A stretch of DNA of 64,000 bases, taken from the NCBI RefSeq assembly GCF_003254575.1, contig NZ_QJUA01000004.1, positions 155,044 through 219,043 of the forward strand, read 5' to 3'. The notes beneath the pieces are model-generated. The model was not told the origin of the DNA. It did not search any database and saw only the letters and a program-made list of their open reading frames with translations. This document shows positions 28,697 to 39,152 of this stretch, piece by piece; position 1 is the stretch's first letter; the number at the start of each line of letters is the position of its first letter. The position numbers and the translations under genes were made by a program. Origin of the DNA: Mycobacterium kyogaense (lineage in GTDB: Bacteria > Actinomycetota > Actinomycetes > Mycobacteriales > Mycobacteriaceae).

Positions 28697-28792
28697 GTAC
28701 CACCCGGACCGCGCCGGAGTCCTGAGGGCTGCAGAGACCCCCGGTCCGACCACAGAACGGGCCCCACGCCGCATGGCGTGGGGCCCGTTCGC
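28697..28792 (+). ncRNA. mrsI: Candidate iron-responsive small RNA MrsI
   Basis: A promoter with an IdeR-like box leads into about 95 nt of non-coding sequence that ends in a very strong stem-loop terminator. Inside, CGGACCG (28705-28711) pairs with CGGTCCG (28742-28748), presenting a loop of about 30 nt. In M. tuberculosis the IdeR-controlled iron-sparing sRNA MrsI (ncRv11846) is encoded next to Rv1846c (blaI) and Rv1847. This candidate sits in the matching slot between the blaI/FhuF-like pair and the Rv1847-like thioesterase gene. Size, position, promoter and terminator agree; sequence identity to known MrsI was not checked. Confidence 0.68.
28755..28790 (+). terminator. Strong intrinsic terminator (16-bp stem, GCAT loop)
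   Basis: The arms GAACGGGCCCCACGCC and GGCGTGGGGCCCGTTC form a perfect 16-bp stem around a GCAT tetraloop. It would end the candidate small RNA and insulate the thioesterase and urease genes from upstream transcription. Confidence 0.85.
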
Positions 28793-28838
28793 TTGGCCCG
28801 TCTCTCGAGGCGCTCCCGCAGGCGTGTAGACACGATCC

Positions 28839-29249
28839 GTGACTGATCTTCCCGAAGGACTCGGTGACGGCTTCGACTCGGTGCTCGGCCTGCGCTACGA
28901 AGAGATGTCTGTGGACGGGGGCCGCGCGACCCTCGAGATCACCGACAAGCTCCTTCAGCCCTGGGGCATCGTGCACGGCGGCGTCTATTGCGCGGTGATC
29001 GAGAGCATGGCCAGCGTCTCCGGCCACGTCTGGCTGACCGAGAACGGCGGCGGCCACGTCGTGGGCGTCAACAACAACACCGACTTCCTGCGCGCCATCC
29101 GCTCGGGCACCGTGACGGCCACGTCGACGCCCATCCACCGGGGCCGACGCCAGCAGCTGTGGCTGGTCACGATCACCGAAGGCGCCGAGCCGTCGGGCCG
29201 TCTGGTCGCCCGCGGCCAGGTGCGGCTGCAGAACATGGCCACCGAATGA
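28839..29249 (+). CDS. PaaI-type hotdog thioesterase
   Basis: The 136-residue protein is a single hotdog-fold acyl-CoA thioesterase of the PaaI group, with the signature PWGIVHGGVYCAVIESMAS (about 47-65) where HGG lies at the active-site turn, and VGVNNNTDFLRAI in the second half. Such enzymes hydrolyse aryl- or acyl-CoA esters to free acid and CoA in the cytosol. It starts with GTG. It corresponds to Rv1847 of M. tuberculosis, which also precedes the urease operon. The link to urease is positional only. Confidence 0.9.
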   Translation: MTDLPEGLGDGFDSVLGLRYEEMSVDGGRATLEITDKLLQPWGIVHGGVYCAVIESMASVSGHVWLTENGGGHVVGVNNNTDFLRAIRSGTVTATSTPIHRGRRQQLWLVTITEGAEPSGRLVARGQVRLQNMATE

Positions 29250-29314
29250 CCCGGGAGTAGCCCACCGAGCGCGTGCGCTGCCCAGCGCCGCGGCTCGTGG
29301 CAGGATCGCCCACT

Positions 29315-29617
29315 ATGCGCCTGACACCGCATGAGCAGGAGCGGTTGCTCATCTCCTATGCCGCCGACCTCGCCCGCCGCCGCCAGGCGCGCGGGCTACG
29401 GCTGAACCATCCCGAGGCCGTCGCGGTGATCACCGACCACATCCTCGAAGGTGCTCGCGACGGACGCACCGTTGCCGAGCTGATGGTCAGCGGTCGCGCT
29501 GTGCTCGGCCGCGACGAGGTGATGGACGGGATACCCGAGATGCTGCACGACGTCCAGGTCGAGGCGACGTTCCCCGACGGCACCAAGCTCGTCACCGTCC
29601 ACGATCCGATCGCATGA
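29315..29617 (+). CDS. ureA: Urease subunit gamma
   Basis: The 100-residue protein begins [13 protein letters not shown] and contains [21 protein letters not shown], typical of the urease gamma subunit. It joins beta and alpha subunits in the nickel urease that splits urea to ammonia and carbamate. The in-frame ATG at 29273 would add 14 residues absent from the family, so the internal ATG was used. The stop overlaps the ureB start (ATGA). Confidence 0.97.
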   Translation: MRLTPHEQERLLISYAADLARRRQARGLRLNHPEAVAVITDHILEGARDGRTVAELMVSGRAVLGRDEVMDGIPEMLHDVQVEATFPDGTKLVTVHDPIA

Positions 29618-29927
29618 TTCCCGGCGAGATCGTCTTCGACGACGGCGACATCGAGCTCAACGCCGGCGCCGAGCGCCTGGAACTCGACATCGTCAACACC
29701 GGCGACCGACCGGTGCAGGTCGGGAGCCACGTGCATGTGCCACAGGCGAATTCAGCACTGGACTTCGACCGCGCCGCCGCACACGGCTACCGGTTCGACA
29801 TTCCCGCGGGCACCGCGATCCGGTTCGAGCCCGGCATCGCGCAGCGCGTGAGCCTGGTGCCGCTGCGCGGCAGTCGTGAGGTGCACGGCCTGAGCCTGGA
29901 CCCCCCGGGCAGATTGGATACGAACGC

Positions 29928-29931
<4 letters not shown>
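29614..29931 (+). CDS. ureB: Urease subunit beta
   Basis: The 105-residue protein has the beta-subunit motifs [19 protein letters not shown] and [17 protein letters not shown]. It packs around the alpha subunit and closes the active site. It overlaps ureA and ureC by 4 bp on each side, so the three structural subunits are translationally coupled. Confidence 0.97.
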
Positions 29932-31648
<1,717 letters not shown>

Positions 31649-31649
<1 letters not shown>

Positions 31650-32287
31650 TGATCACCACGCTTCTCGCACTGGCGGATTCGCGGCTGCCCACCGGTGGGC
31701 ACGTGCACTCTGGCGGTGTCGAAGAGGCGGTGACCAGCGGGCTGGTCGTCGACCTCTCCACGCTGCAGGCGTACCTGCACCGCCGCATCCGCACCACCGG
31801 CCTGGTCACCGCGTCGCTGGCCGCCGCCGTGCACGTCGGCGCGCTCTCGCCGGCGGCCGGTGGTTCCGGGGAGGCCGAAACCGACGCCCGCACACCGGCG
31901 CCCGCGGCGCGCGCGGCGTCGCGGGCGCAGGGTAGGGGACTGGTCCGGCTGGCGCGGCGCGTCTGGCCGGACACCGACTGGGCCGCACTGGGACCCACCC
32001 CGCATCTGGCGGTCACGGCCGGCGTCGTCGGGCACGCCAGCGGGATCGCCGCGGCGCACACCGCACTGTCGATCGTCTACACCACGATGACGGGGTCGGC
32101 CACCGCCGCCCAGCGCTTGTTGGCGTTGGACCCGGGCGACGTCGCCGCGGTGACGTTCGCGTTGGCCCCCGTGTGCGAGGACATTGCGGCCGAGGCCACG
32201 CTTGGGCCGGCCGACCTGTCCGACCCGCTGCTCGACGTGCTCGCGCAGCGCCACCTCGACCGTGACCGACCCCTGTTCGCGTCCTGA
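31649..32287 (+). CDS. ureF: Urease accessory protein UreF
   Basis: The 212-residue protein begins LLALADSRLPTGGHVHSGGVEEAV, the UreF signature. UreF bridges apo-urease with UreD and UreG and gates the GTPase step during nickel insertion. The middle (about 72-95) has an Ala/Arg-rich linker seen in mycobacterial UreF. It overlaps ureC by one base and ureG follows after 15 bp. Confidence 0.92.
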
Positions 32288-32302
32288 CCGGAAAGAGCTT
32301 GT

Positions 32303-32989
32303 ATGCCACCTCATCTCATCGACGGTGTCGGACACTCCCACGACCGCCCCGACCGACCCCGCCGGGTGCGGCGGCCGGGTGAGCCGCTGCGCATCGGCAT
32401 CGGCGGCCCGGTCGGCTCGGGCAAGACCGCATTGGTCGCCGCACTGTGCCGTCAGTTGCGCGATGAGCTGTCGCTGGCGGTCCTGACCAACGACATCTAC
32501 ACCACCGAAGACGCGGATTTCCTGCGCCGCAACGCGGTACTGCCGGACGACCGCATCGCGGCGGTGCAGACCGGCGGCTGCCCGCACACCGCGATCCGGG
32601 ATGACATCACCGCCAACCTCGACGCCATCGACGACCTGATCGCCGCGCACGACGATCTCGATCTCATCCTGGTCGAGTCCGGCGGGGACAACCTGACCGC
32701 CACGTTCTCCTCAGGCCTGATCGACGTCCAGATCTTCGTCATCGACGTGGCGGGCGGGGACAAGGTGCCGCGCAAGGGGGGTCCGGGTGTGACGTTCTCG
32801 GACCTGTTGGTGATCAACAAGACCGATCTCGCCCCGATGGTGGGTGCCGATCTCCGCGTGATGCGCCGCGACGCGGCCGCGGTGCGCTCGGATCGTCCGT
32901 TCGCGCTGATCTCCCTGACCGCCGACCCCGCGGCGACGCCGGTGCTGGACTGGGTTCGGGAGCAGCTGCGGGTCACTCAGGAGGTCTAG
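32303..32989 (+). CDS. ureG: Urease accessory GTPase UreG
   Basis: The 228-residue protein has P-loop GPVGSGKT (35-42), [27 protein letters not shown] with the metal-binding Cys-Pro-His, and VINKTDLAP, the guanine-specificity motif NKTD. UreG hydrolyses GTP to load nickel into urease. The N-terminus has three His among the first 13 residues ([10 protein letters not shown]), a modest metal-binding stretch. The next gene starts at the adjacent base. Confidence 0.96.
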   Translation: MPPHLIDGVGHSHDRPDRPRRVRRPGEPLRIGIGGPVGSGKTALVAALCRQLRDELSLAVLTNDIYTTEDADFLRRNAVLPDDRIAAVQTGGCPHTAIRDDITANLDAIDDLIAAHDDLDLILVESGGDNLTATFSSGLIDVQIFVIDVAGGDKVPRKGGPGVTFSDLLVINKTDLAPMVGADLRVMRRDAAAVRSDRPFALISLTADPAATPVLDWVREQLRVTQEV

Positions 32990-33616
32990 GTGCGCTCCGA
33001 TGTGCTGATCGTGGCGCGCCCGGGACGCTCCCCGCACGTGGAGAGCACCGGCGCGATCGCGGTGCGCCGGACCGGACCGGAGACCGTGCACCTGGTGTCG
33101 GCCGCGGCCACCCCGCTCGGCGGTGATGTTCTGCGGCTGCGTGTGGTGGTGGAAGACGGTGCGCGACTGCAGGTCCGCACCGTCGCGGCGACCGTCGTGC
33201 TGCCCGGTGCCGCCACCACCGAGTCGCACGCTTGCTGGACGGTGGAGGTGGCCGGGAGCCTGGACCTGGATCCGGAGCCGACGATCGTGGCCGGGCGAGC
33301 GCGCCACGTGGTGTACACGGCGTTGTCTTTGACCGCGGACGCATCGGTGCGGGTGCGGGAACGCGTCCAGATCGGCAGATCCGGTGAGCGGGCGGGGTAT
33401 TGGTCGGGAGCGCTGCGGGCCGACGTGGATGGCGCAGCGCTGCTGCGCCACCGGATCGAGGTGGGCGCCGGCTCGGTCGCCGACGACGCGATCGCCGCCC
33501 CGCGTGCCTACGAGGCCGAATTGCATTACCCGGCAAGCGATGTCGACTCCGCCGGGGTCACCCTCGCGCTGGCGGGCGGCGGCTGCCTGACCACGTGGCA
33601 GGGGGATCGGCTGTGA
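32990..33616 (+). CDS. ureD: Urease accessory protein UreD
   Basis: The 208-residue beta-rich protein contains STGAIAVRRTGPETVHLVSAA and GGDVLRLRVVVEDGARLQVRT, characteristic of UreD (UreH), the scaffold that binds apo-urease and channels nickel from UreG. It is shorter than many bacterial UreD proteins but similar to the mycobacterial form. It starts with GTG directly after ureG, and its stop overlaps the next gene start (GTGA). Confidence 0.9.
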   Translation: MRSDVLIVARPGRSPHVESTGAIAVRRTGPETVHLVSAAATPLGGDVLRLRVVVEDGARLQVRTVAATVVLPGAATTESHACWTVEVAGSLDLDPEPTIVAGRARHVVYTALSLTADASVRVRERVQIGRSGERAGYWSGALRADVDGAALLRHRIEVGAGSVADDAIAAPRAYEAELHYPASDVDSAGVTLALAGGGCLTTWQGDRL

Positions 33617-34470
33617 CGGACCGCCGCGGCGTGGTGTGGCGCCCCGATGGTGATCCGCGGACACTGGCGCCGTTCTGCGAACGTGCGGAGAGCTCAGGCA
33701 TCGACGAGGTGTGGCTCTGGGAGGACTGCTTCCTGCACGGCGGGATCGCACAGACCGCGGTCGCCCTGATGGCCACCCGGTCGCTGGTGGTGGGCATCGG
33801 CGTGCTGCCCGCACCGCTGCGCAGCGTGGTGGCGACGGCACTGGAGGTCGCGACGCTGGCCACGCTCTTTCCCGGGCGTGTCCAGGTCGGCATCGGGCAC
33901 GGCGTCCAGGACTGGATGCGCCAATCCGGGGTGGCGGTGGCCTCTCCGCTGACGTTGTTGCGCGAGTACGTCACGGCGTTGCGCGCCTTGCTGGCGGGGC
34001 AGACGCTGAGCGTGGCCGGCGACTACGTCCGCTTGGACGGGGTGCGCCTCGACCGGGTTCCCGACGTGGTGGTGCCTGTGCTCATCGGCGGCACAGGGCC
34101 GAAGACGCTCGCGCTGGCCGGGGCGATCGCCGACGGGGTGTTGCTCGACTGCCAGCACACTGCGGCCAGCGTGCGGGCGGCACTCGAACACGTCGCGCGC
34201 GGCGGCGCCGACCGCGACCTCGACGCGTTCCGCCGCGTCATGTATCTAGCCTGCGCGCCGTCATCGTCCGATGTGCGGAGCAGGCTCGTCGAAGAGGCGC
34301 AGCGGTGGCACGTCACGCCAGAGACGGACTTCGGCGTCGGCGGTTCTACAGAGGCGATCCGCGACGGCGCCGCGGCCTACCGTGCCGCCGGCATCGACAC
34401 CGTGGTGTTCCAGCCGATCGGCACCGACCCGGACCCGATGGAGTTCATCGAGTCCCTGCAGCGCCGCTAA
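33613..34470 (+). CDS. Luciferase-like (LLM class) oxidoreductase, end of urease operon
   Basis: The 285-residue protein is a luciferase-family TIM barrel: ESSGIDEVWLWEDCFLHGG near the N-terminus, LFPGRVQVGIGHGVQDWMRQ in the middle, and PVLIGGTGPKTLALAGAIADGVLLD. Members use F420H2 or reduced FMN for hydride transfer or monooxygenation. The cofactor is not determinable here. Its GTG start overlaps the ureD stop, so it is translated as part of the urease operon, which is not a standard urease component. Its 3' end overlaps the convergent ndh gene by 4 bp. Confidence 0.85.
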   Translation: MTDRRGVVWRPDGDPRTLAPFCERAESSGIDEVWLWEDCFLHGGIAQTAVALMATRSLVVGIGVLPAPLRSVVATALEVATLATLFPGRVQVGIGHGVQDWMRQSGVAVASPLTLLREYVTALRALLAGQTLSVAGDYVRLDGVRLDRVPDVVVPVLIGGTGPKTLALAGAIADGVLLDCQHTAASVRAALEHVARGGADRDLDAFRRVMYLACAPSSSDVRSRLVEEAQRWHVTPETDFGVGGSTEAIRDGAAAYRAAGIDTVVFQPIGTDPDPMEFIESLQRR

Positions 34471-35834
34471 CTCGCCGCTTTCTGGTCCACGGCAGCCGCG
34501 ATCTCCTCGAGTTCCTCGATGCGCGTTCGCGCATACGCCTGTTGCTCGGTGATCGTCAGCTGACCGCGGTTGCGGCCGAGGAACGTGACCGTCCACGACA
34601 GCAGCGTCGCGATCTTGGTCCGGAACCCGACGAGATAGACCAGGTGCAGCACCAGCCACGACAGCCAGGCGATGAACCCGCTGAATTCGATCGGTCCGAC
34701 CTTGGCCACCGCGCTGTACTTCGACACCGTGGCCATCGAGCCCTTGTCGAAGTAGCTGAACGGTTCCCGCTCGGACGGGTCGGCGCCCTTCAGTCCGGCG
34801 AGGATGGCCTTGGCGGCGTACTTGGCGCCCTGGATGGCGCCCTGCGCCATGCCGGGCACGCCTTCGACCGCGGCCATGTCGCCGACGACGAAGACGTTGG
34901 GGTGGCCGGGGATCGACAGGTCCGGCAGGACCTTGACGCGGCCCGCGCGGTCGAGTTCGACGCCCGATTGCTCGGCCAGGTCCCGGCCCAGCGGGCTGGC
35001 CGACACACCGGCCGACCACACCTTGCAGGCCGCCTCGATGCGGCGGATCTTGCCGTCGGGATCCTTGACCGTGATGCCGTTGCGGTCGACGTCGGTGACC
35101 ATCGCGTTGAGCTGGATCTCCACGCCCATCTTCTCGAGCCGGGCCTGGGCCTTCTTGCCCAGCTTCTCGCCCATCGGCGGCAGCACTGCCGGCGCCGCGT
35201 CGAGAAGGATCACCCGTGCCTTCGTCGAATCGATGTGGCGGAACGCGCCTTTGAGCGTCTGGTCGGCCAATTCGGCGATCTGCCCGGCCATTTCGACGCC
35301 CGTGGGGCCTGCGCCGACGACGACGAACGTCAGCAGCTTGTCCCGGCGCGCCGGGTCGCTGGACCGCTCGGCCTGCTCGAAGGCACCGAGGATGCGGCCC
35401 CGCAGTTCGAGGGCATCGTCGATGGTCTTCATGCCCGGCGCCCACTCGGCGAAATGGTCGTTGCCGAAGTACGACTGTCCGGCCCCGGCAGCGACGATCA
35501 GGCTGTCGAACGGGGTGACGTAGGTGTGGCCGAGCAGTTCCGAACGCACCGTCTTCGTCTTCAGGTCGATGCCCGTGACATCGCCGAGGAGGACCTGGGT
35601 GTTCTTCTGCTTACGCAGGATCACCCGGGTTGCGGGTGCGATCTCACCTTCGGAGATGATGCCCGTCGCCACCTGGTACAGCAGTGGCTGGAACAGGTGA
35701 TGGGTGGTGCGGGCGATCAGCTTGATGTCGACATCGGCCTTCTTGAGCGTCTTGGCCGCGGTCAACCCTCCGAATCCCGATCCGATGATCACCACTTTGT
35801 GGCGGTCGGATGCGGTGGCTCCGGGATGGTTCAT
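34467..35834 (-). CDS. ndh: Type II NADH dehydrogenase
   Basis: The 455-residue flavoprotein has an N-terminal FAD motif VVIIGSGFGGLTAAKTL, an NADH motif VVVGAGPTGVEMAGQ and the quinone-site region near AQGAIQGAKYAA. The C-terminus carries hydrophobic segments (FSGFIAWLSWLVLHLVYLV) for membrane attachment. It transfers electrons from NADH to menaquinone without proton pumping and is the main NADH dehydrogenase of mycobacteria. Gene order after the urease cluster matches Rv1854c. A 12-bp palindrome lies 25 bp upstream of the start. Confidence 0.95.
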   Translation of the reverse strand: MNHPGATASDRHKVVIIGSGFGGLTAAKTLKKADVDIKLIARTTHHLFQPLLYQVATGIISEGEIAPATRVILRKQKNTQVLLGDVTGIDLKTKTVRSELLGHTYVTPFDSLIVAAGAGQSYFGNDHFAEWAPGMKTIDDALELRGRILGAFEQAERSSDPARRDKLLTFVVVGAGPTGVEMAGQIAELADQTLKGAFRHIDSTKARVILLDAAPAVLPPMGEKLGKKAQARLEKMGVEIQLNAMVTDVDRNGITVKDPDGKIRRIEAACKVWSAGVSASPLGRDLAEQSGVELDRAGRVKVLPDLSIPGHPNVFVVGDMAAVEGVPGMAQGAIQGAKYAAKAILAGLKGADPSEREPFSYFDKGSMATVSKYSAVAKVGPIEFSGFIAWLSWLVLHLVYLVGFRTKIATLLSWTVTFLGRNRGQLTITEQQAYARTRIEELEEIAAAVDQKAAS

Positions 35835-35858
35835 GGCTTCTCCTCAGCGCGGTGCTCT

Positions 35859-35870
35859 TCAGACGTCTGA
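35859..35870. promoter_or_regulatory. Perfect 12-bp palindrome upstream of ndh
   Basis: TCAGACGTCTGA is a perfect palindrome 25 bp before the ndh start codon, in the position of a promoter or leader operator. The regulator is unknown. Confidence 0.35.
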
Positions 35871-35989
35871 CATGAGTGCCGACGGTGCCGGTCGGTGAAA
35901 CTGTCGGTCCGTCTGTACCCATTCAGAACAACCAGAACCTTAGTCGTCAGGCTTCCGGCGGGCGCGGTGAGATACCCCACCGCCAGAAC

Positions 35990-36919
35990 TCAGCCCGTGA
36001 CCAGCGGTTTGAGCGCCTCGCCAAGGGCCGTGAGGTGACCTGGCTGGTACCCGACGACCTGGGTGGGCACGAACAGGATCACGCCGTCGATGCCGGCGTC
36101 GAGCACCTTGCTCTGAACCTGCTCGGCGATTTGTTCGGCACTGCCGGCGACCATGCGCTGCCTGAAATCGTCGGGAATCATGTCCGGGGTCACCCCATCG
36201 CCGACGAGCGCACCGATCAGCATAGATGTCTCCAGCGTCGCCGGATCGCGGTCGATCTCCTCGCAGCGCTGCCGGACGACCTCGACCTTGCGCGCGAGCT
36301 CGTCGAAGCCGGCGATCACGTTGAGATGGTCGAAGTGCTTGGCCGCCAGCGGAATGGTCTTCTTCTCACCACTGCCGCCGATCATCAGCGGAATGTGGTC
36401 GCGGAAGCGGGGATTGGCCAGCGCTTCCTGGGTGCGGTAGTGCTTGCCGGTGACCGTGGGCCGCTCGCCGGCCAGCATGGGCAGGATGATCTGCAGTGCC
36501 TCACCGAGCTTTTCGAAGCGGTCGGTGAACGTGCCGAAGTCGTACCCCAGTTGGTCGTGCTCGAGTTCGAACCATCCGGTGCCGATGCCCAGGATCGCGC
36601 GCCCGGCGCTGATCACGTCCAACGTCGTGATCGCCTTCGCGAGCAGCGTGGGATTGCGGTAGGTGTTGCCGGTGACCAGCGTGCCGAGTTGCACGTTCTG
36701 GGTGGCTGCGGCGAGTGCACCCAGTGCGGTGTAGGCCTCGAGCATCGGCTGGTCGTAGGTGCCGATGCCGGGCAGTTGATAGAAGTGATCCATCAAGAAC
36801 ACCGAGTCGAAGCCGGCCTCGTCGGCTTCCTTGGCCTGCGCAATGACCGTGGGGAAGAGCTGATCCACGCCGGTCCCGTACGAGAAGTTGTTGATCTGCA
36901 AACCGAGTCGAATCGTCAC
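35990..36919 (-). CDS. F420-dependent LLM-class oxidoreductase (Rv1855c-like)
   Basis: The 309-residue protein begins MTIRLGLQINNF and shows the luciferase-like barrel blocks GFDSVFLMDHFYQLPGIG, LGTLVTGNTYRNPTLLAK, GRAILGIGTGWFE and IPLMIGGSGEKKTIPLAA, as in mycobacterial F420-dependent oxidoreductases. By position and sequence it is the Rv1855c orthologue. It would use reduced F420 for hydride transfer to an unknown substrate. It is co-directional with ndh but 155 bp upstream of it, so a separate promoter for ndh is likely. Confidence 0.9.
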   Translation of the reverse strand: MTIRLGLQINNFSYGTGVDQLFPTVIAQAKEADEAGFDSVFLMDHFYQLPGIGTYDQPMLEAYTALGALAAATQNVQLGTLVTGNTYRNPTLLAKAITTLDVISAGRAILGIGTGWFELEHDQLGYDFGTFTDRFEKLGEALQIILPMLAGERPTVTGKHYRTQEALANPRFRDHIPLMIGGSGEKKTIPLAAKHFDHLNVIAGFDELARKVEVVRQRCEEIDRDPATLETSMLIGALVGDGVTPDMIPDDFRQRMVAGSAEQIAEQVQSKVLDAGIDGVILFVPTQVVGYQPGHLTALGEALKPLVTG

Positions 36920-37032
36920 CCGCCCGACCCTACGCAGCGCGCACAGCGCGTTCTAGATCATTTCACTGCTGGCGGAAGCCACGAGAAATGCGGGGCATCC
37001 CGGAATAAAAGACGGCGCAGAACCGTTGCGGC

Positions 37033-37707
37033 TCAGCCGAAATTGGCCAGCGCGCCGTGGCTGACGTGCAGGGTCTGGCCGGTGATGTGGCGGGCCGCGG
37101 GGGTGGTGAGGAAAAGCGAGAGCCGGGCGATCTCGGCGTCCACGGTCGGCGAGGCCGAACCCAGGCCCACGTATCCGGGCTCGCTGCCGCGGCCGATCGC
37201 CACCGCGTTGACCGTGATGCCGCGGATGCCGAAGTGGTGCGCCAGCCCGGCCGTCCAGGTGGTAACGGCCGCCTTGACCGACGCCGCTGCGCTGCCTTCG
37301 GCACCTGCGTCGTCGATCACGGTGATGATGGACCCGCCGGACCGCAATTGGTCGCCCAGCGTCTGAACGGTCAGCACCGCCGAGAGCAGGCCGGCGTCGA
37401 ACAGGCCGCGCCACTCGGCGGCATGGTCGGCAAGGGTGTAGGTCCGTGGATCGCCGGCGGGGGACTGCGGCGCGGGCACGTTGATCACGGTGTCCAGATG
37501 CGCAGGCAGCTGATTGTTCGCGGCGGCGATCGATGCGGGGTCGGTGGTGTCGACGACGACGGCGTCGGTCTCGAGTTCCTTGGCCAGCAACTCGACGTCG
37601 TCGGCGCGCCGGCCGGCGACGATCACGCGGTGTCCGGAGGCGCTGAAGTGCTCTGCGATGGCGCGTCCCCGGTCGGTGTCGCATCCCGTGATCAGCACAT
37701 CCATCAT
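37033..37707 (-). CDS. SDR-family oxidoreductase (Rv1856c-like)
   Basis: The 224-residue protein is a short SDR: MMDVLITGCDTDRGRAIAEHF is a degenerate cofactor motif, and VVVDTTDPASI lies at the adenine-binding position. The usual Tyr-x3-Lys motif is not evident: the region after the helix reads AASVKAAVTTWTAG, with no catalytic Tyr four residues before the Lys. It may therefore bind dinucleotide without typical dehydrogenase activity. The C-terminal ITGQTLHVSHGALANFG is SDR-like. Position matches Rv1856c. Confidence 0.8.
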   Translation of the reverse strand: MMDVLITGCDTDRGRAIAEHFSASGHRVIVAGRRADDVELLAKELETDAVVVDTTDPASIAAANNQLPAHLDTVINVPAPQSPAGDPRTYTLADHAAEWRGLFDAGLLSAVLTVQTLGDQLRSGGSIITVIDDAGAEGSAAASVKAAVTTWTAGLAHHFGIRGITVNAVAIGRGSEPGYVGLGSASPTVDAEIARLSLFLTTPAARHITGQTLHVSHGALANFG

Positions 37708-38024
37708 CGGCCTCCTGTTGTGTTCGGCGCTGAACCCCAGCGAGTCCCGCCCATGTTACTGGAGGGTAGCTAGCCTGCGGCAATCGACGCGGGCGTGTCG
37801 GTAACGGCGGCGCGCGGCCCGGCGATCAAACCCGTGAGCGCCCCGAGGTCACGATGTCGAGCAGCTCACCGCACCCCGCGCCACGCGCCGGGGCGCTTGT
37901 CGTGTCAGCAAACTTCTTTTACCCCGCCCTCCTGGGCTTACTGGAGAGATAGCAATGTCACAATTCAGTACATTCTCAGCTGCACACACTTGCGTCACGC
38001 CAGTAACACGGTAGTTTCTTCCGC
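37708..38024. other. Intergenic region upstream of apa
   Basis: This divergent gap holds no gene. The motif TTACTGG occurs near 37757 and 37938, and its reverse complement occurs near 38001. GC-rich inverted repeats lie near 37876-37896 (CCCCG...CGGGG). GTCAC and GTAAC pentamers cluster near 37965 and 37995, but their spacing does not clearly fit a known site. The apa promoter must lie here; I cannot assign a confident -10 or -35. Confidence 0.4.
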
Positions 38025-39026
38025 ATGCGTGATCCAGACATGTCGTCACCCCGCCGCAGAGGCCTGTCGACGTCAATCGGGCTCGCCGCCCTGACCGGCG
38101 CGACCGTCGCCGCGTTGACACTGCCCGCCGTGGCGACAGCGCAACCCGCGCCGACACCGCCGCCGCCGTCTCCGGCCCCGGCAGCTCCGGCGGCACCGGA
38201 AGCGCCGGCCCCGGCGGCACCGCCTGCGGACCCGAACGCTCCGGCGCCCGCTCCCGCTCCCGCGCCGCCCGCGGATCCCAACGCGCCCGTGCCGCCGCCG
38301 GCCCCGGCCGATCCGAACGCCCCGGCCCCCGCTCCGGCGCCCGCGCCGGAGCCCGGCCGCGTGGACAACGCCGCCGGCGGCTTCAGCTACGTGGTGCCCG
38401 CCGGCTGGAAGGTCGCCGATGCTGCCTCGCTGTCCTACGGCCAGGCCCTGCTGAACAAGCTCCCGCCGGCCGGGTCCCCGCCGGACACCCAGGCGCCCAA
38501 TGACACCAGCGTGCTGCTCGGGCGACTGGACCTGAAGCTGTTCGCCGGCGCCGAGACGGACAACACGAAGGCGGCCCAGCGCCTCGCTTCGGACATGGGC
38601 GAGTTCTTCATGCCCTTCCCCGGGACTCGCATCAACCAGCAGACCGTCCCGCTGAACGCCAACGGCATGACCGGCGTTGCGTCGTCCTACGAGGTCAAGT
38701 TCACCGACACCAACAAGCCGAACGGCCAGATCTGGGCCGGCGTGGTCGGCGCCCCGACGGCGCCGGGAACCCCGCGCGGTCAGCGCGCCCCCGAGCGGTG
38801 GTTCGTGGTCTGGCTGGGCACCGCGACCAGCCCGATCCCGCAGGCTGAGGCCGTCACGCTGGCGAACTCGATCCGGCCCTGGACACCCCCGCCACCTCCG
38901 CCGCCGGCTGATCCGGGTGCCCCGCCGCCGCCTGCCGATCCGAACGCGCCGCCGCCGCGGCCGGCCGTCGGCCAGCCGGTGCCGGTCGACCCGAACACCG
39001 CACCGGGGATGCTGCCGCCCGCCTGA
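38025..39026 (+). CDS. apa: Apa, alanine-proline-rich secreted antigen (MPT32/FAP)
   Basis: The 333-residue protein has a signal peptide (about 1-40), a long Ala/Pro-rich segment with [15 protein letters not shown] repeats, a central folded domain and a Pro-rich C-terminus. The central domain includes [20 protein letters not shown] and [19 protein letters not shown], and FVVWLGTAT lies near its end. These blocks match M. tuberculosis Apa (Rv1860), a secreted mannosylated glycoprotein that binds fibronectin and lung surfactant protein A. Thr/Pro-rich ends are likely O-mannosylation sites. The genes modABC, which precede apa in M. tuberculosis, are absent here. ATG at 38040 is an alternative start. 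Confidence 0.93.
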   Translation: MRDPDMSSPRRRGLSTSIGLAALTGATVAALTLPAVATAQPAPTPPPPSPAPAAPAAPEAPAPAAPPADPNAPAPAPAPAPPADPNAPVPPPAPADPNAPAPAPAPAPEPGRVDNAAGGFSYVVPAGWKVADAASLSYGQALLNKLPPAGSPPDTQAPNDTSVLLGRLDLKLFAGAETDNTKAAQRLASDMGEFFMPFPGTRINQQTVPLNANGMTGVASSYEVKFTDTNKPNGQIWAGVVGAPTAPGTPRGQRAPERWFVVWLGTATSPIPQAEAVTLANSIRPWTPPPPPPPADPGAPPPPADPNAPPPRPAVGQPVPVDPNTAPGMLPPA

Positions 39027-39035
39027 CACAGTGGC

Positions 39036-39060
39036 GATGGGCACACGATCGTGTCCCATC
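39036..39060 (+). terminator. Stem-loop after apa
   Basis: GATGGG-C-ACAC and GTGTCCCATC form a 10-bp stem with one bulged C around a GATC loop, 10 bp beyond the apa stop. It is a likely transcription terminator. Confidence 0.5.
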
Positions 39061-39152
39061 CTGTCGACTAATCGTGACCTGTCCGGGCTATACCGGAGTC
39101 AAGCCCGGTTGCCACCGCAGCCGGGCCGGACTGCGACAGGCAGGAGATCGAC

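Noticed and set aside
37965..38008. GTCAC/GTAAC pentamers before apa, considered as an MtrA-type site
   Set aside because: The spacing between pentamers does not clearly match a direct repeat of the expected length, so the assignment is not supported.
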